Of a stretch of DNA of 64,000 nt, positions 43,973 to 55,400 are shown piece by piece (position 1 is the stretch's first letter; each line of letters begins with the position of its first letter). The notes below the pieces were generated by a model. The model did not search any database, had not been told where the DNA came from, and was given only the letters and a program-made list of their open reading frames with translations. This DNA comes from Macrosoma leucophasiata (Eukaryota > Arthropoda > Insecta > Lepidoptera > Hedylidae): the NCBI GenBank assembly GCA_036365455.1, contig JAWQUS010000007.1, positions 20,228,001 to 20,292,000 of the forward strand. The letters run 5' to 3'. A program made the position numbers and the translations under genes.

Positions 43973-44120
43973 TCCGGCACAGATTAATAACACCTAATGC
44001 CTCAGGAGTGGCAGCGCATCTGCATTTTGACCTCTGGTCATTGTGTGGGTGTCTATAGGCTGCAGTCTTCAATGTGAACTGCATGCTTGTTTGCCACATT
44101 TATTACATAAAAAAAAAAAA
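43973..44120 (+). mobile_element. Metulj-like SINE, 5'-truncated
   Basis: CATTCCGGCACAGATTAATA through TTATTACATAAAAAAAAAA. Tail half only. Confidence 0.65.
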
Positions 44121-44924
44121 ATTCTTTATCTCTTACTTTTCCTTGTGTTGCCATTCTGATAAGTGATCGTCAATATCTATATTCAAAGCATCCTGAAAGG
44201 CCTAATTAGGCTTAATTATTTGCATCTAATTCGACATTATTGTAACAGATAGAAAAATCTCCCCGGATTCATTATCAATGAAAATATGACAGCAAAAAAA
44301 ATCTATATAAATTAAAAAACTTAAAAAAAAAAATTAAGCAAACAAAAGAAAATCACGAAAGTACCCACCAAACCAGTAATAACTGCAAAAACGCTGGGTC
44401 ATAATCACCCATTTTCACTTAACACGACGACGTCGCACTGAGTGCACCAATGTGGTGAACTGACAAAAACAACATATATCCGTTTAAAATTGGCTCGGGT
44501 CAGTATGACCCAGCCCCATTATGGCAGGGTTAGTAGCCATTTAACAATAAGTTTCATAACAGTGTTTTTATTTCTGAATTTATTCCTTATTTCTGAGAAT
44601 AGGAATACATTCCAAATATTCCCTTCAATTTGTTATTCCTTCATAATAATATAATTACAGATACTGAAGATTTTAAGATGTTACCAAGCCTTAGAAATAC
44701 AGTTCTGAAAAATGGAATGGATGAAATTATGAATACAGGCTATTTATAAATAAACCTGTTTATCTCCTAATTGCTTTATTATTTTACTTTGTTTACGCTT
44801 ATAAAGCTTTAAGCCTGAAGTCGAATCAAGAATTAATAATACTTGAGAGGTTGACAAACAAAGTTGAAAATCAATTTTAGGCTACTTTCAGTACCTAATA
44901 ATGGTGTTAATTAACTAGGTACAT
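44121..44924. other. Possible piggyBac-like end near 44395-44530; otherwise featureless
   Basis: GGGTCATAATCACCC (44397-44411) and GGGTCAGTATGACCC (about 44498), with CCCATTATGGCAGGG nearby, resemble the mirrored GGTCA...TGACC ends of some piggyBac-type elements. TTAA occurs near both. No transposase. Weak. Confidence 0.25.
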
Positions 44925-45075
44925 CAGCAGTCTAATGGTAACAGGCTACCATTGTTACGCTAGGGTACTGGGATCAATCCCCAGGTCAGGGAACATTTTT
45001 TTTTTCGATTTTCTGGCAGTTTCCCTTTGTCACCCTCGGAGTTTGGTAATGTGCCCGGAGATGTATACGCTCGAT
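44925..45075 (+). mobile_element. tRNA-headed SINE (family B), 3'-truncated
   Basis: Head GCAGTCTAATGGTAACAGGC, then GGGATCAATCCCCAGG (box B region) and GTGCCCGGAGATG. Confidence 0.6.
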
Positions 45076-45591
45076 ATTACTGCTAAGCCTCAATCGCCTA
45101 ATCAATGAAGCTTCAGTTTTGGCAAAGATTTGAGGGTAATCGATCCCAAAATAGAGATATTGGGAAGGAGAAAAAGTCATGAGTCAACTTGTACAACTCA
45201 CAACTTTTTAACCATTTAAAGTATAGATCCAAAAACAGATTATTAGGCTTTTTAATTTGACTATTTCATTCACTATTTAACGCGACGTTTTAGGCCAGCA
45301 TATTCGGGGACACAAGATATGCTAAGACTGAGCTATGAGATTTTAATTTTTTTTTTTCAATTCAATTTTCATGTTACGTTTGCACTTGTATCACTGCTCA
45401 CACATAACCCAAACACTCAGGCCCGAAACAAATATCTGTTGGCCATACAAATATTATACTAGGGTCGAACTTCCGACCCTCGAATTAAGTGGTCGTTACA
45501 CACCGATAAACCAACTGTATCGTCGAACCGTCAAATTATTCTTAAATAATACCTTTAGGCTCCGCGGCTGGTGTAGATTTTTACTGGTGGT
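45076..45591. other. No recognisable feature
   Basis: Short frames only. No gene or repeat recognised. Confidence 0.45.
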
Positions 45592-45871
45592 AGAGCTCCA
45601 ATTAAGCAGCTCGCGGGCGTGGGCACCACCGCATTACCTAATATACTTGCCGCTAAATGGTAGTGTTCAACACTATCGTGTTCCGGTCAGGTGGTAATGT
45701 ACGGCCCTGTAATTTTCGGCACAGAGGCATAAGACCTTAGGCCTCAGGAGTGGTAGCGCATCTGCATTTTGACCTTGGTCTTTGTGTAAGTGTCTATAGG
45801 CTGCAGTCATCACTTAACATCAATGTGAACAGCATGTTTGGTTCATTCCATTCCATAAAAAAAAAAAAAAA
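45592..45871 (+). mobile_element. Metulj-like SINE, full length
   Basis: ACTGGTGGTAGAGCTCC to a 15-base A-run at the right. Well conserved. Confidence 0.75.
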
Positions 45872-46215
45872 GATCGGAAGCTATCTACTGGGTTAAGAGA
45901 TACGGGTGCGGTCGGTTGTGTGATGGGTGACCGCTAGTGGAAAAATAAAATGCGCGTTTCCGTGCTTCGGAGGGCACGTTAAGCCGTCGGTCCCGGTTGC
46001 TATCGATAGATAGCAGTCGTTAAACCTTGTCAGAGGCTTTATGGGCGGTTTGAAAACATCCGAGAGCGGGTTGGCCACTAACCCCGTATCTCCACCAACC
46101 CGCATTGGAGCAGCGTGGTGGAGTAAGCTCCGGGCCTCCTTCTAAGAAGCGGAGAGACTCGTGCCCCGCAGTGGGACGTATCAAGGTTTGCCATTATTAT
46201 TATTTAATACGTAAC
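45872..46215 (+). mobile_element. Non-LTR retrotransposon 3' end
   Basis: Contains GGTTGTGTGATGGGTGACCG, TTCGGAGGGCACGTTAAGCC, CAACCCGCATTGGAGCAGCG, TGGTGGAGTAAGCTCCGGGC and CCCCGCAGTGGGACGTATC, then ATT repeats. I know this order from the 3' UTR of RTE-type elements in moths. No coding part. Confidence 0.6.
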
Positions 46216-46669
46216 TAAAAATTATAAAGAAACTCACAAACGGACTACTCGTACATTTATTTTAAAGAATCCTAAAAGATTTCACGCTACATTTACCGCG
46301 AACGTACTAGAAGACAGGAAAAGATCTCTCAGCTAATACTTACTGTGACCAGACAGATAATGCCCTTGCCTATTTTATTTATTTATTTAAATTTAATGCA
46401 CACGAAAGGTACATAAGGTGGACTTAATGCTACTACAAGGCATTATCAACCAGCCAACCTTTGGGTTGTGTTGAAAACGTAAGATAGGTGCTGATAAAAA
46501 GAAATGTAGTAACACGAAACTACATTTGATATATTTATACATACAGCGTGCTATAAATATAAGAATATAGCAATCATACAAAACACACATACATACATAC
46601 AAAGTAAAAATATACTTACATATAAAATATGATAATAAATATATAAAATATTTAAATATATATAATATA

Positions 46670-46868
46670 CTAGGGGCCCGTACCGGCTTCGCACGGTTGC
46701 AATTTAGGTACTTACATAATATTACGACTATGAATTGAGATTTAAACTATCCTATCTCTCAAGTTGGATCGAACTGCACATGGTGTGCGAATTTTATTAT
46801 AATCGGTTAAGGGGTTTAGAAGTCCATTGAGGACAAACATTGTGACACGAGATTTATATATATTAAGA
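46670..46868 (-). mobile_element. Non-autonomous Helitron nested in a LINE
   Basis: On the minus strand it runs from TCTTAATATATATAAATC to GCCGGTACGGGCCC then CTAG, next to A and T as Helitron targets require. A sister copy is at 50052-50250. Confidence 0.85.
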
Positions 46869-46923
46869 TAAATATAACGTACAAGTCTTAAGAATGAAAC
46901 GAGAATAAACAATACATACATTA

Positions 46924-47897
46924 TTAAGAGGATTTTAAGAAAAGACTGCGAAGCTTATTTTTGAATGATGATTTACTCGGAGCTTTTTTAATGTCAATAG
47001 GCAGCGTGTTCCAGAGCCTGATTGCAGTAACAACGAAGGAGTTAGACATAAACCCAGTACGATGGGGAGGAACTTGAAGTATAAGATTGAGTGATAAACG
47101 AAGATCAATTAGGTGAGTAGAACCGAGAAGTTTAAAATGACATTTGAGATAAGAAGGAGATAAAGGATCGTTAAGAATGGAAAATAATAAACAAAGAATT
47201 CTAATGTTTTTTCTGTGACGGATGGGAAGCCATTTAAGCCTAGAGCGGTGAGCGGAAATATGATCAAATTTACGGAGACCGAAGTTGAATCTAATGCAGT
47301 TATTGAGAATACGATCCAATTTCAATAGAAGTTCTTGAGAAAGGAATAACAAACATCGGCGTAATCAAGAGCTGGAAAAATAAGTGATTGTACCAGAAGC
47401 AGTTTGGTCTTCGAAGGTAGAAAGTTCTTGAACCTATAAAGGGAGCGAAGCGTAGCTGTGGTATTTTTGCAAATATTAGTAATTTGAGTATTCCAGCTAA
47501 GAGTTGCGTCCAGGTGTAAACTCAAGTCTTTGACGTCGCGAGATACTGGAATTGGAATATTATTAAACAATATGGGAGGTAAGCTATTTAAATCTAATTT
47601 ATTTACGAAATATGGACTACCTAAAATACAAGCCTGACATTTATTGATGTTAACAGATATGCCAAAATTTTGAGACCATACGGATAATGCATTAAGATTT
47701 TCATTAAGTAGAGATATGGCACTATCCGTATTTTCCCAGTCGGCTTGAGTATATAATTGAAGATCATCCGCGTATAAATGGTAAGAGCACTTCAGAATGT
47801 GCGTGATGGAATTAATAAAAAGTGAAAAAAATAATGGAGAAATGATGCCGCCTTGTGGTACGCCAGAGAACAGCTCATACCAATCGGAAAGTTCCAA
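46924..47897 (-). pseudogene. LINE reverse transcriptase, frameshifted
   Basis: Two overlapping minus-strand frames (47897-47322 and 47352-46924) form one polymerase C-terminal half. The first has FSGVPQGGIISPLFFSLFIN and YADDLQLY, the catalytic motif of the palm domain. The second has RLKWLPIRHRKNIRILCLLF and RLWNTLPIDIK, typical of the CR1/L2 group. A frameshift near 47330-47350 separates them, and the N-terminal endonuclease is missing. Not functional. Confidence 0.8.
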
Positions 47898-48034
47898 TCA
47901 TGCTCAGTAAACATCAGTGGCGAACCTGTTCAATGTTTCAGGTGACGTGCTGGAAGAAACAGGTTTTTCGTTTACATTGATTTTACCGTAAAAAGTTTTG
48001 GGGTATTAATTTAAGTAGTTACTAATGTTTTATG

Positions 48035-48320
48035 CTGTCGTCAATACGTGACGCCCACAACATATGCGTGTGCGACATTAAGGGAGAATATGTCATAATT
48101 ATTATGACAAATAGCGTGACTATTATAGTCACGCTTGACAGGCGAATTGGCGACCGCAATGGTGGTAGTTTTATCGCGGGAAGCTGCTGCCCATCTTGCG
48201 TTATTGCACTACCACCCCATTGGAATAGTTTGACCGCCATTGTTCAGTTGACTGACTGTTCTTCTAGAAGAATTCTTTTCCAATAGAAGAAAATCCACTA
48301 CTAGGTGGGGTCGTCTTTTA
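48035..48320 (-). repeat. Non-LTR 3'-end repeat (family C)
   Basis: Reversed copy with CAATACGTGACGCCCACAAC, GGCGACCGCAATGGTGGTAG, TTTTATCGCGGGAAGCTGC and CCACTACTAGGTGGGGTCGT. A local palindromic gain (GCGTGACTATTATAGTCACG) is seen near 48113. Confidence 0.55.
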
Positions 48321-48495
48321 TTCTTTAACCCCATATATTATCATGCTGTAAAAGTGACTGAAAAAAAATGACTTCGAATGAAGCGGTCGATACATAGCTC
48401 TAGATCAACTATGTCATCGATCCGCTAAATAAATCTTATATTACCTAAAAATAACCGATTATTTCAAACAGATCTACTTAAGGATCACTATTTTG

Positions 48496-48760
48496 AGTAC
48501 ATTTATTTTAAAGAATCCTAAAAGATTTCCCGCTACATTTACCGCGAACATATTCAAAGACCCAACTTAAAAAGAACTCTCAACTAATACTTACTTTGAC
48601 CAGACAGGCAATGCCCTTGTCACGCTCAGTAAACATCAGTGGCGAACCTGTTCAATGTTTCAGGTGACGTGCTGGAAGAAACTGTTTTTTCGTTTAGGTA
48701 CATTGATTTTATCGTGGCAAGTGTTCGAATATTATTTTAAGTTACTATGTTTTATGTCCG
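48496..48760. repeat. Duplicated segment, empty copy
   Basis: Uninterrupted partner of 46253-48020; CAATGCCCTTGTCACGCTCAG here spans the site where the LINE sits in the other copy. The origin of the segment is unknown. Confidence 0.7.
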
Positions 48761-49028
48761 AAAATGGGGTCAAAGACCAAAATGGAGGTTTTTTGCGTAA
48801 CTTAGATAAATCAACTTGATTTTAATAACCTTTTTTATGAATTCCCAACTTAACGTGTCTGATTAGGAAGGGATAATGATCACCATATTATTATGCTAAG
48901 TAGCTGTTTTTTTTGGCTTCACTTCATCGTTCCGTGGTTACCATTATCATCATTGCAGCTGATAGTAGTTTACTGCTAGATAAAAGCCTTCAAGAACGTC
49001 TACAATAGTGTTGTGCGTGATGAGGGGA

Positions 49029-49260
49029 CTTTTATTTTATGTAATCGAAGTGGCAAACAAGCATGCAGTTCACATTGATATTAAATGATGACTGCAGCCA
49101 ATAGACACCCACGCAAAGATCAAGGTCAAAATGCAGATGCGTTACCACTCCTGAGGCCTAAGGTGTTATGCCTCTGTGCCGGAAATTACAGAGCCTTACA
49201 TTACCACCTGACCGGAACACTATAGTGCTCAACACTACCATTTAGCGGCAAGTATATTAA
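49029..49260 (-). mobile_element. Metulj-like SINE, head truncated
   Basis: TTTTATTTTATGTAATCG to GGCAAGTATATTAA, then joined directly to a family C fragment. The head is lost at this junction. Confidence 0.7.
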
Positions 49261-49345
49261 ATATGCCATAATCGCTACGCTTGGCCGGCGCATTGGCAAT
49301 TGCAATGGCAGAAGATTTATTGCAAGGCGCTGCTGCCCATCCCGT
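49258..49345 (-). repeat. Family C fragment
   Basis: AAATATGCCATAATCGCTACGC, GGCAATTGCAATGGCAG and CAAGGCGCTGCTGCCCAT. Confidence 0.5.
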
Positions 49346-50002
49346 ATTATCATATTTACTTTAAGCGCAAAATTTAAATGTGACTGGAAAAACTTTGCCC
49401 TAGGCCCTTACCTCGCGACAACCGCACACACAGACAAGAGTTATTTATAAAATTTAAGTAAAGATATGTGCTACAAGTACGTACGAATTAATTCATCATA
49501 ATGAATTTATTTATTTATTTGTCACACCAACAAGGCGATCACTGGTAAATATTAATATGATAAACATAAAAAAAAAAACAATTCAAGCTAAGTGACACCT
49601 CAGTTATAGGTGTAAACATCAATGCAAAAAGAATTAAACAAATATGAAAAATACATCGAAGTTAAATTAATTAATTCGTGGAGCACGGAGGTTTAGGATT
49701 GGCAACGCGTTGGTAACTTCTCTGATGTTTAATTTTTTTTCTAGCGACTGCAGTTGTGAGGATTGGAGAGGTTGACAGCCAAGAGACCTCCTTGTCTGTC
49801 AACCTTTTGATATAAAAAGGGAGAGCATTTTTTACTAAATACGTCTACTGCCTAAGAGAAGAAGCATAATGATAAATAAGCTCTAGTAGGTAGGTACGTA
49901 AACATATCAGTTAAAAATGTACAGATATTTATTTCCAGTACATATAAGACAAGTTAATCTAGTATTGTATTAACAAAAGTATCAACGACCCAAAAACTAG
50001 TG
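49346..50002. other. No gene; possible LINE tail near 49500-49830
   Basis: TTTATTTATTTATTTG at 49506 looks like a reversed LINE tail, followed by a moderately GC-richer stretch up to 49830. No coding frame. Unclassified. Confidence 0.3.
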
Positions 50003-50040
50003 TATTTTGCACTAAGATTTTATAATCTTAGTGCAAAATA
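50003..50040. repeat. Perfect short hairpin beside a Helitron
   Basis: 17-bp arms TATTTTGCACTAAGATT and its exact complement around a 4-base loop. Confidence 0.7.
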
Positions 50041-50051
50041 TTATAATAATA

Positions 50052-50250
50052 CTAGCGGCCCGTACCGGCTTCGCACGGTTGCAATTTAGGTACTTACATA
50101 ACATTACGACTATGAATTGAGATGAATGCTATCCTATCTTTTAAGTTGGATCGAACTGCACATGGTGTGCGAATTTTATTATAATCGGTTAAGTGGTGTA
50201 GGAGTCCATTGAGGACAAACATTGTGACACGAGATTTATATATATTAAGA
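50052..50250 (-). mobile_element. Non-autonomous Helitron
   Basis: Sister of 46670-46868: TCTTAATATATATAAATC to GCCGGTACGGGCCG then CTAG, with the same length (199 bp) and only scattered differences. Confidence 0.85.
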
Positions 50251-50667
50251 TTAATGTTCACATTCACAAAATATACTTCACTAGATTCTTCCACAAATAT
50301 AATATAACCCACATGATTTCACAAATAAATACTGCAAACGGACTACAATCACGAACACTTTTAACTTATTCCCTCGATACACGACACTCGGGTCCTTCGA
50401 AATACAAGTGAAAGTTGAAATCCCTCGCTTTTCAAGTTTTAATAGAAACAGCCTTGAGGAGTCCAGGGTTTTAATATGTAAAATACAATTTCTCGTTATC
50501 TACTTGTCGTGTGAATTATGTGTACTAATGATGTGTGAAAGTTAACGGAATTCAAGTTCGTTTAACATGATGAAAATTTATATGAGTTTTCATCGCGACT
50601 TTGGTAGGGCGGACCTTGTTTATTGCTTTGGTGGTGACTTTGAAAAGTTAGTGATAGTAGTAGTGTT
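50251..50667. other. No recognisable feature
   Basis: AT-rich. No gene or repeat recognised. Confidence 0.45.
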
Positions 50668-50947
50668 ACTAGTGGTAGAGCTCTAGTGATAGAGCTCGCG
50701 GGCGTAGGCACCACCGCATTACCTAATATACTTGCTGCTAAATGGTAGTATTCAGCACTATCGTGTTCCGGTCAGGTGGTAAAGTATGGCCCTGTAATTT
50801 CCCGCACAGAGGCATAACACCTTAGGCCACAGGAGTGGTAACGCAGTTTGACCTTAGTCTTTTTGTGAGTGTCTATAGGCTGCAGTCATCACTTAACAAC
50901 TAGTGAACTGCATGCTTGTTTGCCACTTCCATAACACAAAAAAAAAA
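50668..50947 (+). mobile_element. Metulj-like SINE, full length
   Basis: ACTAGTGGTAGAGCTCTAG to CACTTCCATAACACAAAAAA. Slight losses around the GCATCTGC block. Confidence 0.75.
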
Positions 50948-51219
50948 CCAGATATGTGCTATACAAATGTTATCATTACACAGTGTTCAGACAGTAGCTG
51001 TCACGTCACCTGCGACTAAGACCGCTATGCTTGTTAGACCCGACCGTCTTGCTTTTAGGTGATTTACACACGGGATCGCGCGCCGCCGCGCTTTGCGGTG
51101 AGTAAACTAGTCCGCGCGGTCGGGTGTTGTGTGAATGGTATCAACGTCAGTTAGTCAGGGCAAGCGACATGAAATTCGCTTCGCCGCCTACCGCGGCGGC
51201 GCGCGGTTCCCTTTGTGAA

Positions 51220-51370
51220 TCAACTGGTAGAAGAGCTTCAGTGACGAGGCTCGACGGCGTAGGCATCACCGCGTTACCTATTTTACTTTGTTCACCGCTA
51301 TCGTTTTCTTTCTAGTCCAGGTGTTATTGTACGGCCCTATAACTTGCAGTACAGAGGCCTAACAGCTTAT
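51220..51370 (+). mobile_element. Metulj-like SINE fragment, decayed
   Basis: TGGTAGAAGAGCTTCAGTGAC, GGCGTAGGCATCACCGCG and GTACGGCCCTATAACTTGC. Head half only. Confidence 0.5.
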
Positions 51371-52028
51371 ATACAATGTTATTATAGATCACTTGATGAA
51401 GCTGCAATAGATAGTAATGAAATGTCGTAACATTTTGAATAGTTATCATCTGTCTATTTTATTGCTCAAATTTCCAAAAACAACTGCACCTTATATTCCC
51501 ATTATTGTTCTCATAAAAACGTAAAGAAGCACAAAAGCAATTCAGTTAGGCGATTACAAATATTTTTCTTAACTCTAGAATTGGAAAATATACTAGTATA
51601 TTACTTATTCGTAAACACCTGCTTACGAATAAGTAATTATAATTCATTCGCACCTATAAATATCTAATCAAATCTAAATATATTTGAGTACCGTACCTGG
51701 TTCTAAAAGCTAGCTAGACAGTTGGGACAGTTGTCTAATTGATAGCAGTATTCGCAGTCTACGAAGTTGTATTGTGAGTGTTAAGCGTACGTTGCACTTA
51801 AACACTTAGTTCTCATTTAAACACTTAAATAGAGAACACTCGTTGGTTTACAAACAATTAAGTGAATAATCAAGATTTATTGCGAATAATTTTTATTTGT
51901 ATTGAATCTCACACGTTTGCACAACGTTGTAATCTGTATAATATATTTAAAAATAAATTGTTGTTCGTTAGTCTCGCTGAAACTCGAGTTCGACTTTACC
52001 CATTTGGATAACTTTGGTTTTATATGTA
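51371..52028. other. No gene; hairpin at 51600-51637
   Basis: 15-bp perfect arms ATTACTTATTCGTAA around an 8-base loop. Otherwise AT-rich DNA up to the Gypsy element. Confidence 0.5.
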
Positions 52029-52389
52029 TATAAGTCTGTTTTACTACATGAAAGAAATAAACCTTGTGTTGCTGTAAAGAAGATTTATTGTTAGTTTTTT
52101 TTATACAGAGACTATTTTATTTAGGTAATATAAAACAATACGAACTCAAACCTGTAAAGAAGAAACGACAATGAAAGTTTATTCTTTCACTTTTAAAACA
52201 TAAAATAATATAATATTAAAATTTTCATTGATTATCCAATTGTCAATCAACTCGTATTTAAATCTGTCATCTGACATTCTGAATTCGTTTCTTCTTTAAA
52301 ATCAGACAATTAAAAAGTTAAAAACTATAACCAAACTTCATGGTAAGTAAACACACAGAGTGCGAAGAAAGAAATAGTATTTCTTTACA
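52029..52389 (-). repeat. 3' LTR of the Gypsy element
   Basis: 361 bp, beginning TGTAAAGAAATACTATTTC on the minus strand and ending CAGACTTATA. The minus-strand flank just before its start is the polypurine tract. Confidence 0.9.
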
Positions 52390-52402
52390 TCTCCCCCCAT
52401 GG
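52390..52402 (-). other. Polypurine tract
   Basis: Minus strand CCATGGGGGGAGA directly abuts the TGTAAAG start of the 3' LTR. This is the expected plus-strand primer position for reverse transcription. Confidence 0.8.
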
Positions 52403-52426
52403 GGAAGAAAATTCACCCGTGAATTT

Positions 52427-55400
52427 TCACTCCAGTTCTCCATTTGATACTTGCACATTCTCATCCTCTGTTATCTGTACTGGAATTAGTTTTGTGATAT
52501 GAAAAAGATTTGACTCTGTTTTTCTATGTCCTGTATCTATCTTGTAAATTGTATTAGATTTCTTTTTAATTATTTTATATGGTCCAATTCTCAATTCATC
52601 TAGCTTTTTCCTATTTAGTTTATTCCCATTTTCTATATATACTAGATCTCCCACACTGAATTCTCTTTGTTTTCTATTCCTATCATACCTCATTTTATTA
52701 TAGTAATGTGATTTCAAGGTATTATTAAGCGCTGTTTTCTTATCTCCGATCCAGTCACTATTTATACCTCCTTGTTGTAGTTCTTTTGGTAAAACCTTAA
52801 CATCTGTTCCGTATAGCAAATAACATGGTGCATAGCCAGTTACTGAGTGGTTAGTCTGATTGTATTTTTCTACACATTCATGTGCTATTGTAGTCCACGC
52901 TCTGTTTTCTCCATCTTCATTGATTTTGCATCTAATTTTGTTAACTATCGTTTGATTCAACCTTTCATTTAGGCCATTAGAAAACGGTGCATTCACTGCT
53001 GTAAAAACTATTGTTATTTGTTTGTCAGTAAGGAACTTCTTGAATTCTTTAGAGTTTATTCCTGGATACTGGTCGGTAAGGAGCATCCCAATCTCTTCGA
53101 TTTCAGCGACCTTATTTATTAGCTTTATAAAGTCATGTGCACCCTGGGTTTTTGATGTTATAATAAATGCATATCTAGTGAAGTGGTCCACTAAAAGATG
53201 TATGTATTTTTTGGTTGATCTAGAACCACCAAAACCTCCAATTGTGTCTATTGATACTATTTCAAAGGGTCTTGTCGCTGGGCCTAAATATGACATTAAT
53301 CCGTATTTGTGTTGTCCTCTTGTTTTGTTTTTTATGCAAATTTCACAATTCCTACAAACATTTTTAATATTTTTCGTTAAATTTTTTGTTACGTACAGTG
53401 AACTAATAGTCGTTAGCATTTGTCCCACTCCAATGTGACATAGATCTTCATGTATTCGCTTTATAAATTTAATACTGAATTCTTCTGTTATTATTATTTT
53501 CTCTTTGTTCCTAATTCTTTTGAAATATAAATTGTGTTTTTTGATTATTTTATTATTGTTTCTCTGTATTTCTTTATTTTGATTCTGATCTATTACAATA
53601 TCTTCTAATGTAATTAAGTTCACAACTTTCAGTTGTTCTTCTAGATTATCCTCTGGTTCTAATACAGGATTCCGACTTAAACAGTCCGCTTCTAAATTAT
53701 CTTTTCCAGGGGAATATTTGATTTTAAAATCATATTGTGAAAGGTAATAAGTCAAATCACCTAGTTCTTCGTCTGTTCTAGCTTTTAAGTTCATGTTTTC
53801 TAATGGTTTATGGTCTGTGTAGACTGTAAACGATTTACCTATCAGCCAGTACTGCCAATATCTTAGTGCTTCTTTAATAGCTAAGCATTCTAAATATATT
53901 GCCTTTTTCTTCTTTTGCGCTCCATTCAGTTTTTTTGAAAAATAGGCTACTAGTTTTTCTTTACCATCTAGTTGTACTTGTTTTAAAATTGCTCCAACAC
54001 CCAGCAGAGAACCATCAGTATAAATATTTATTGGTAGATTTTGATCATAAATTTCTAGTATTGGCTGTGAACACAAGAGACTCTTTATTTTTTCAAACGC
54101 ATTTTGACATTCTTCAGACCAAACAAACTTTTGATTTTTTCTTAGCAAATTATGTAATGGGTCAAGAATTATTGCGCTCCTTGGTATATATTTATGGTAA
54201 AAGTTTACTTTTCCCAAAAATTGACGAATATTCTTCTGTGTTTTTGGTACTGGAAATTCTTTTATCGAAATGAGATTGTCCTTCAGTGGTTGGATAGAAT
54301 TATATTGAATGATATGTCCCAGGTATTTTACCGAATCTGATGCAAATGTACATTTTATAAATTTTAGTCGAAATCCTTCCATTTGAATTGCTTCTAGTAA
54401 CTGTTTCAAGTGACTTATGTGTTCATCAAATGAGTTTGAAAATATCAGGATGTCATCTATATAATTGACAGCAAAATCGGTTAGTTTATATTTTCTAAGT
54501 ATGTTACACAATATTCTTTGAAATATTGCTGGAGCAGTCTTCAAACCAAATGGTAGGCAAGTCCATTGAAAGTGTCCCTCTTGAGTTACAAACCCTGTCT
54601 TCTTCCTGTCCTCTACTCGTAGAGGTATAGACCAAAAAGCTGAATTAACGTCTAAGCTTGTAAAAAATTTGCAATTTCTTGTTTTTGTCATTAAATCGTC
54701 AATTAATGGGAAGGGTTGAGCCTGAGGAACTACAATTTTATTTAAATCCCTGAAGTCTATACAGAGCCTTGATTTTTTATTTTCTTCCTTTTTAAATGTC
54801 AAAGTTACTGGTGCTGCGAATGGACTATAAGATTCTTCTATAAGCGCATTATCCAATAATTCGGCTATTTGTTCTGCTATCTCTTTTTTGTCTTCTATAG
54901 TGCATCTGTATGGCCTCTTGCTGCAGTATTTATCCATTAATAAATCTATTCTTGCTTCATATCCTTTAGCCTTTCCCACGTCATACTTGTTTTTGGCAAA
55001 AACTGATTGATATTGTTGTATTAGCTTATTTATTTCTTCCCTTTTATCATCATCTAAATGACCAACCTTTATTTCAAATTCCTCCTCTTTGATATGTTCA
55101 TTAAAATTAATTTTGTTTTCGTTTTCATATTTATTACCTTCATTTTCACCTTCGTCTATCTTTTTCTCCATTTTTTTACTATTCTTTTCATGTAAGTATT
55201 GTTTCTGAGTTATTTTTAACTCCTCATTTTGTACTAGCTTGTATTTCTTTATCATATCTAATCCTATTAAGAAATCATATCTGAATTTGTGTTCGTCAAT
55301 GATGTACACATCCACATTTTCTTCTATTTCAAAAATTTTTATTTTTAAATTTGTCAAACCACTTGTTTTTTGGACACCATTAATTGTTACTATATTTTCT

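Larger units (their letters stand above)
46373..47898 (-). mobile_element. CR1/L2-like LINE, 5'-truncated
   Basis: It carries the C-terminal half of a reverse transcriptase (next entry), a 3' UTR with the TTAATGCACA, GGTGGACTTAATGC and CCAGCCAACCTTTGGG landmarks, and a TTTATTTATTTA border (A-rich tail on the minus strand). The insertion site is known from the empty duplicate at 48496. A Helitron (46670-46868) later landed in the 3' UTR. Confidence 0.75.
46253..48020. repeat. Duplicated segment, occupied copy
   Basis: The outer parts 46253-46372 and 47899-48020 match 48496-48760 in the same order (TTTTAAAGAATCCTAAAAGA, GCTACATTTACCGCGAAC, CAGTAAACATCAGTGGCG, GTTTCAGGTGACGTGCTGG). In this copy a LINE separates the two halves; in the other they are adjacent. 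Confidence 0.7.

Noticed and set aside
44395..44530. Intact piggyBac element
   Set aside because: Only short mirrored GGGTCA motifs are seen, without a firm TTAA-flanked pair or transposase; kept only as a weak note.
53022..54273. Plus-strand frames of 80-140 residues inside 52427-56676
   Set aside because: Antisense shadows of the Gypsy gag and pol genes, rich in F, S and L as expected from reversed AT-rich coding DNA.
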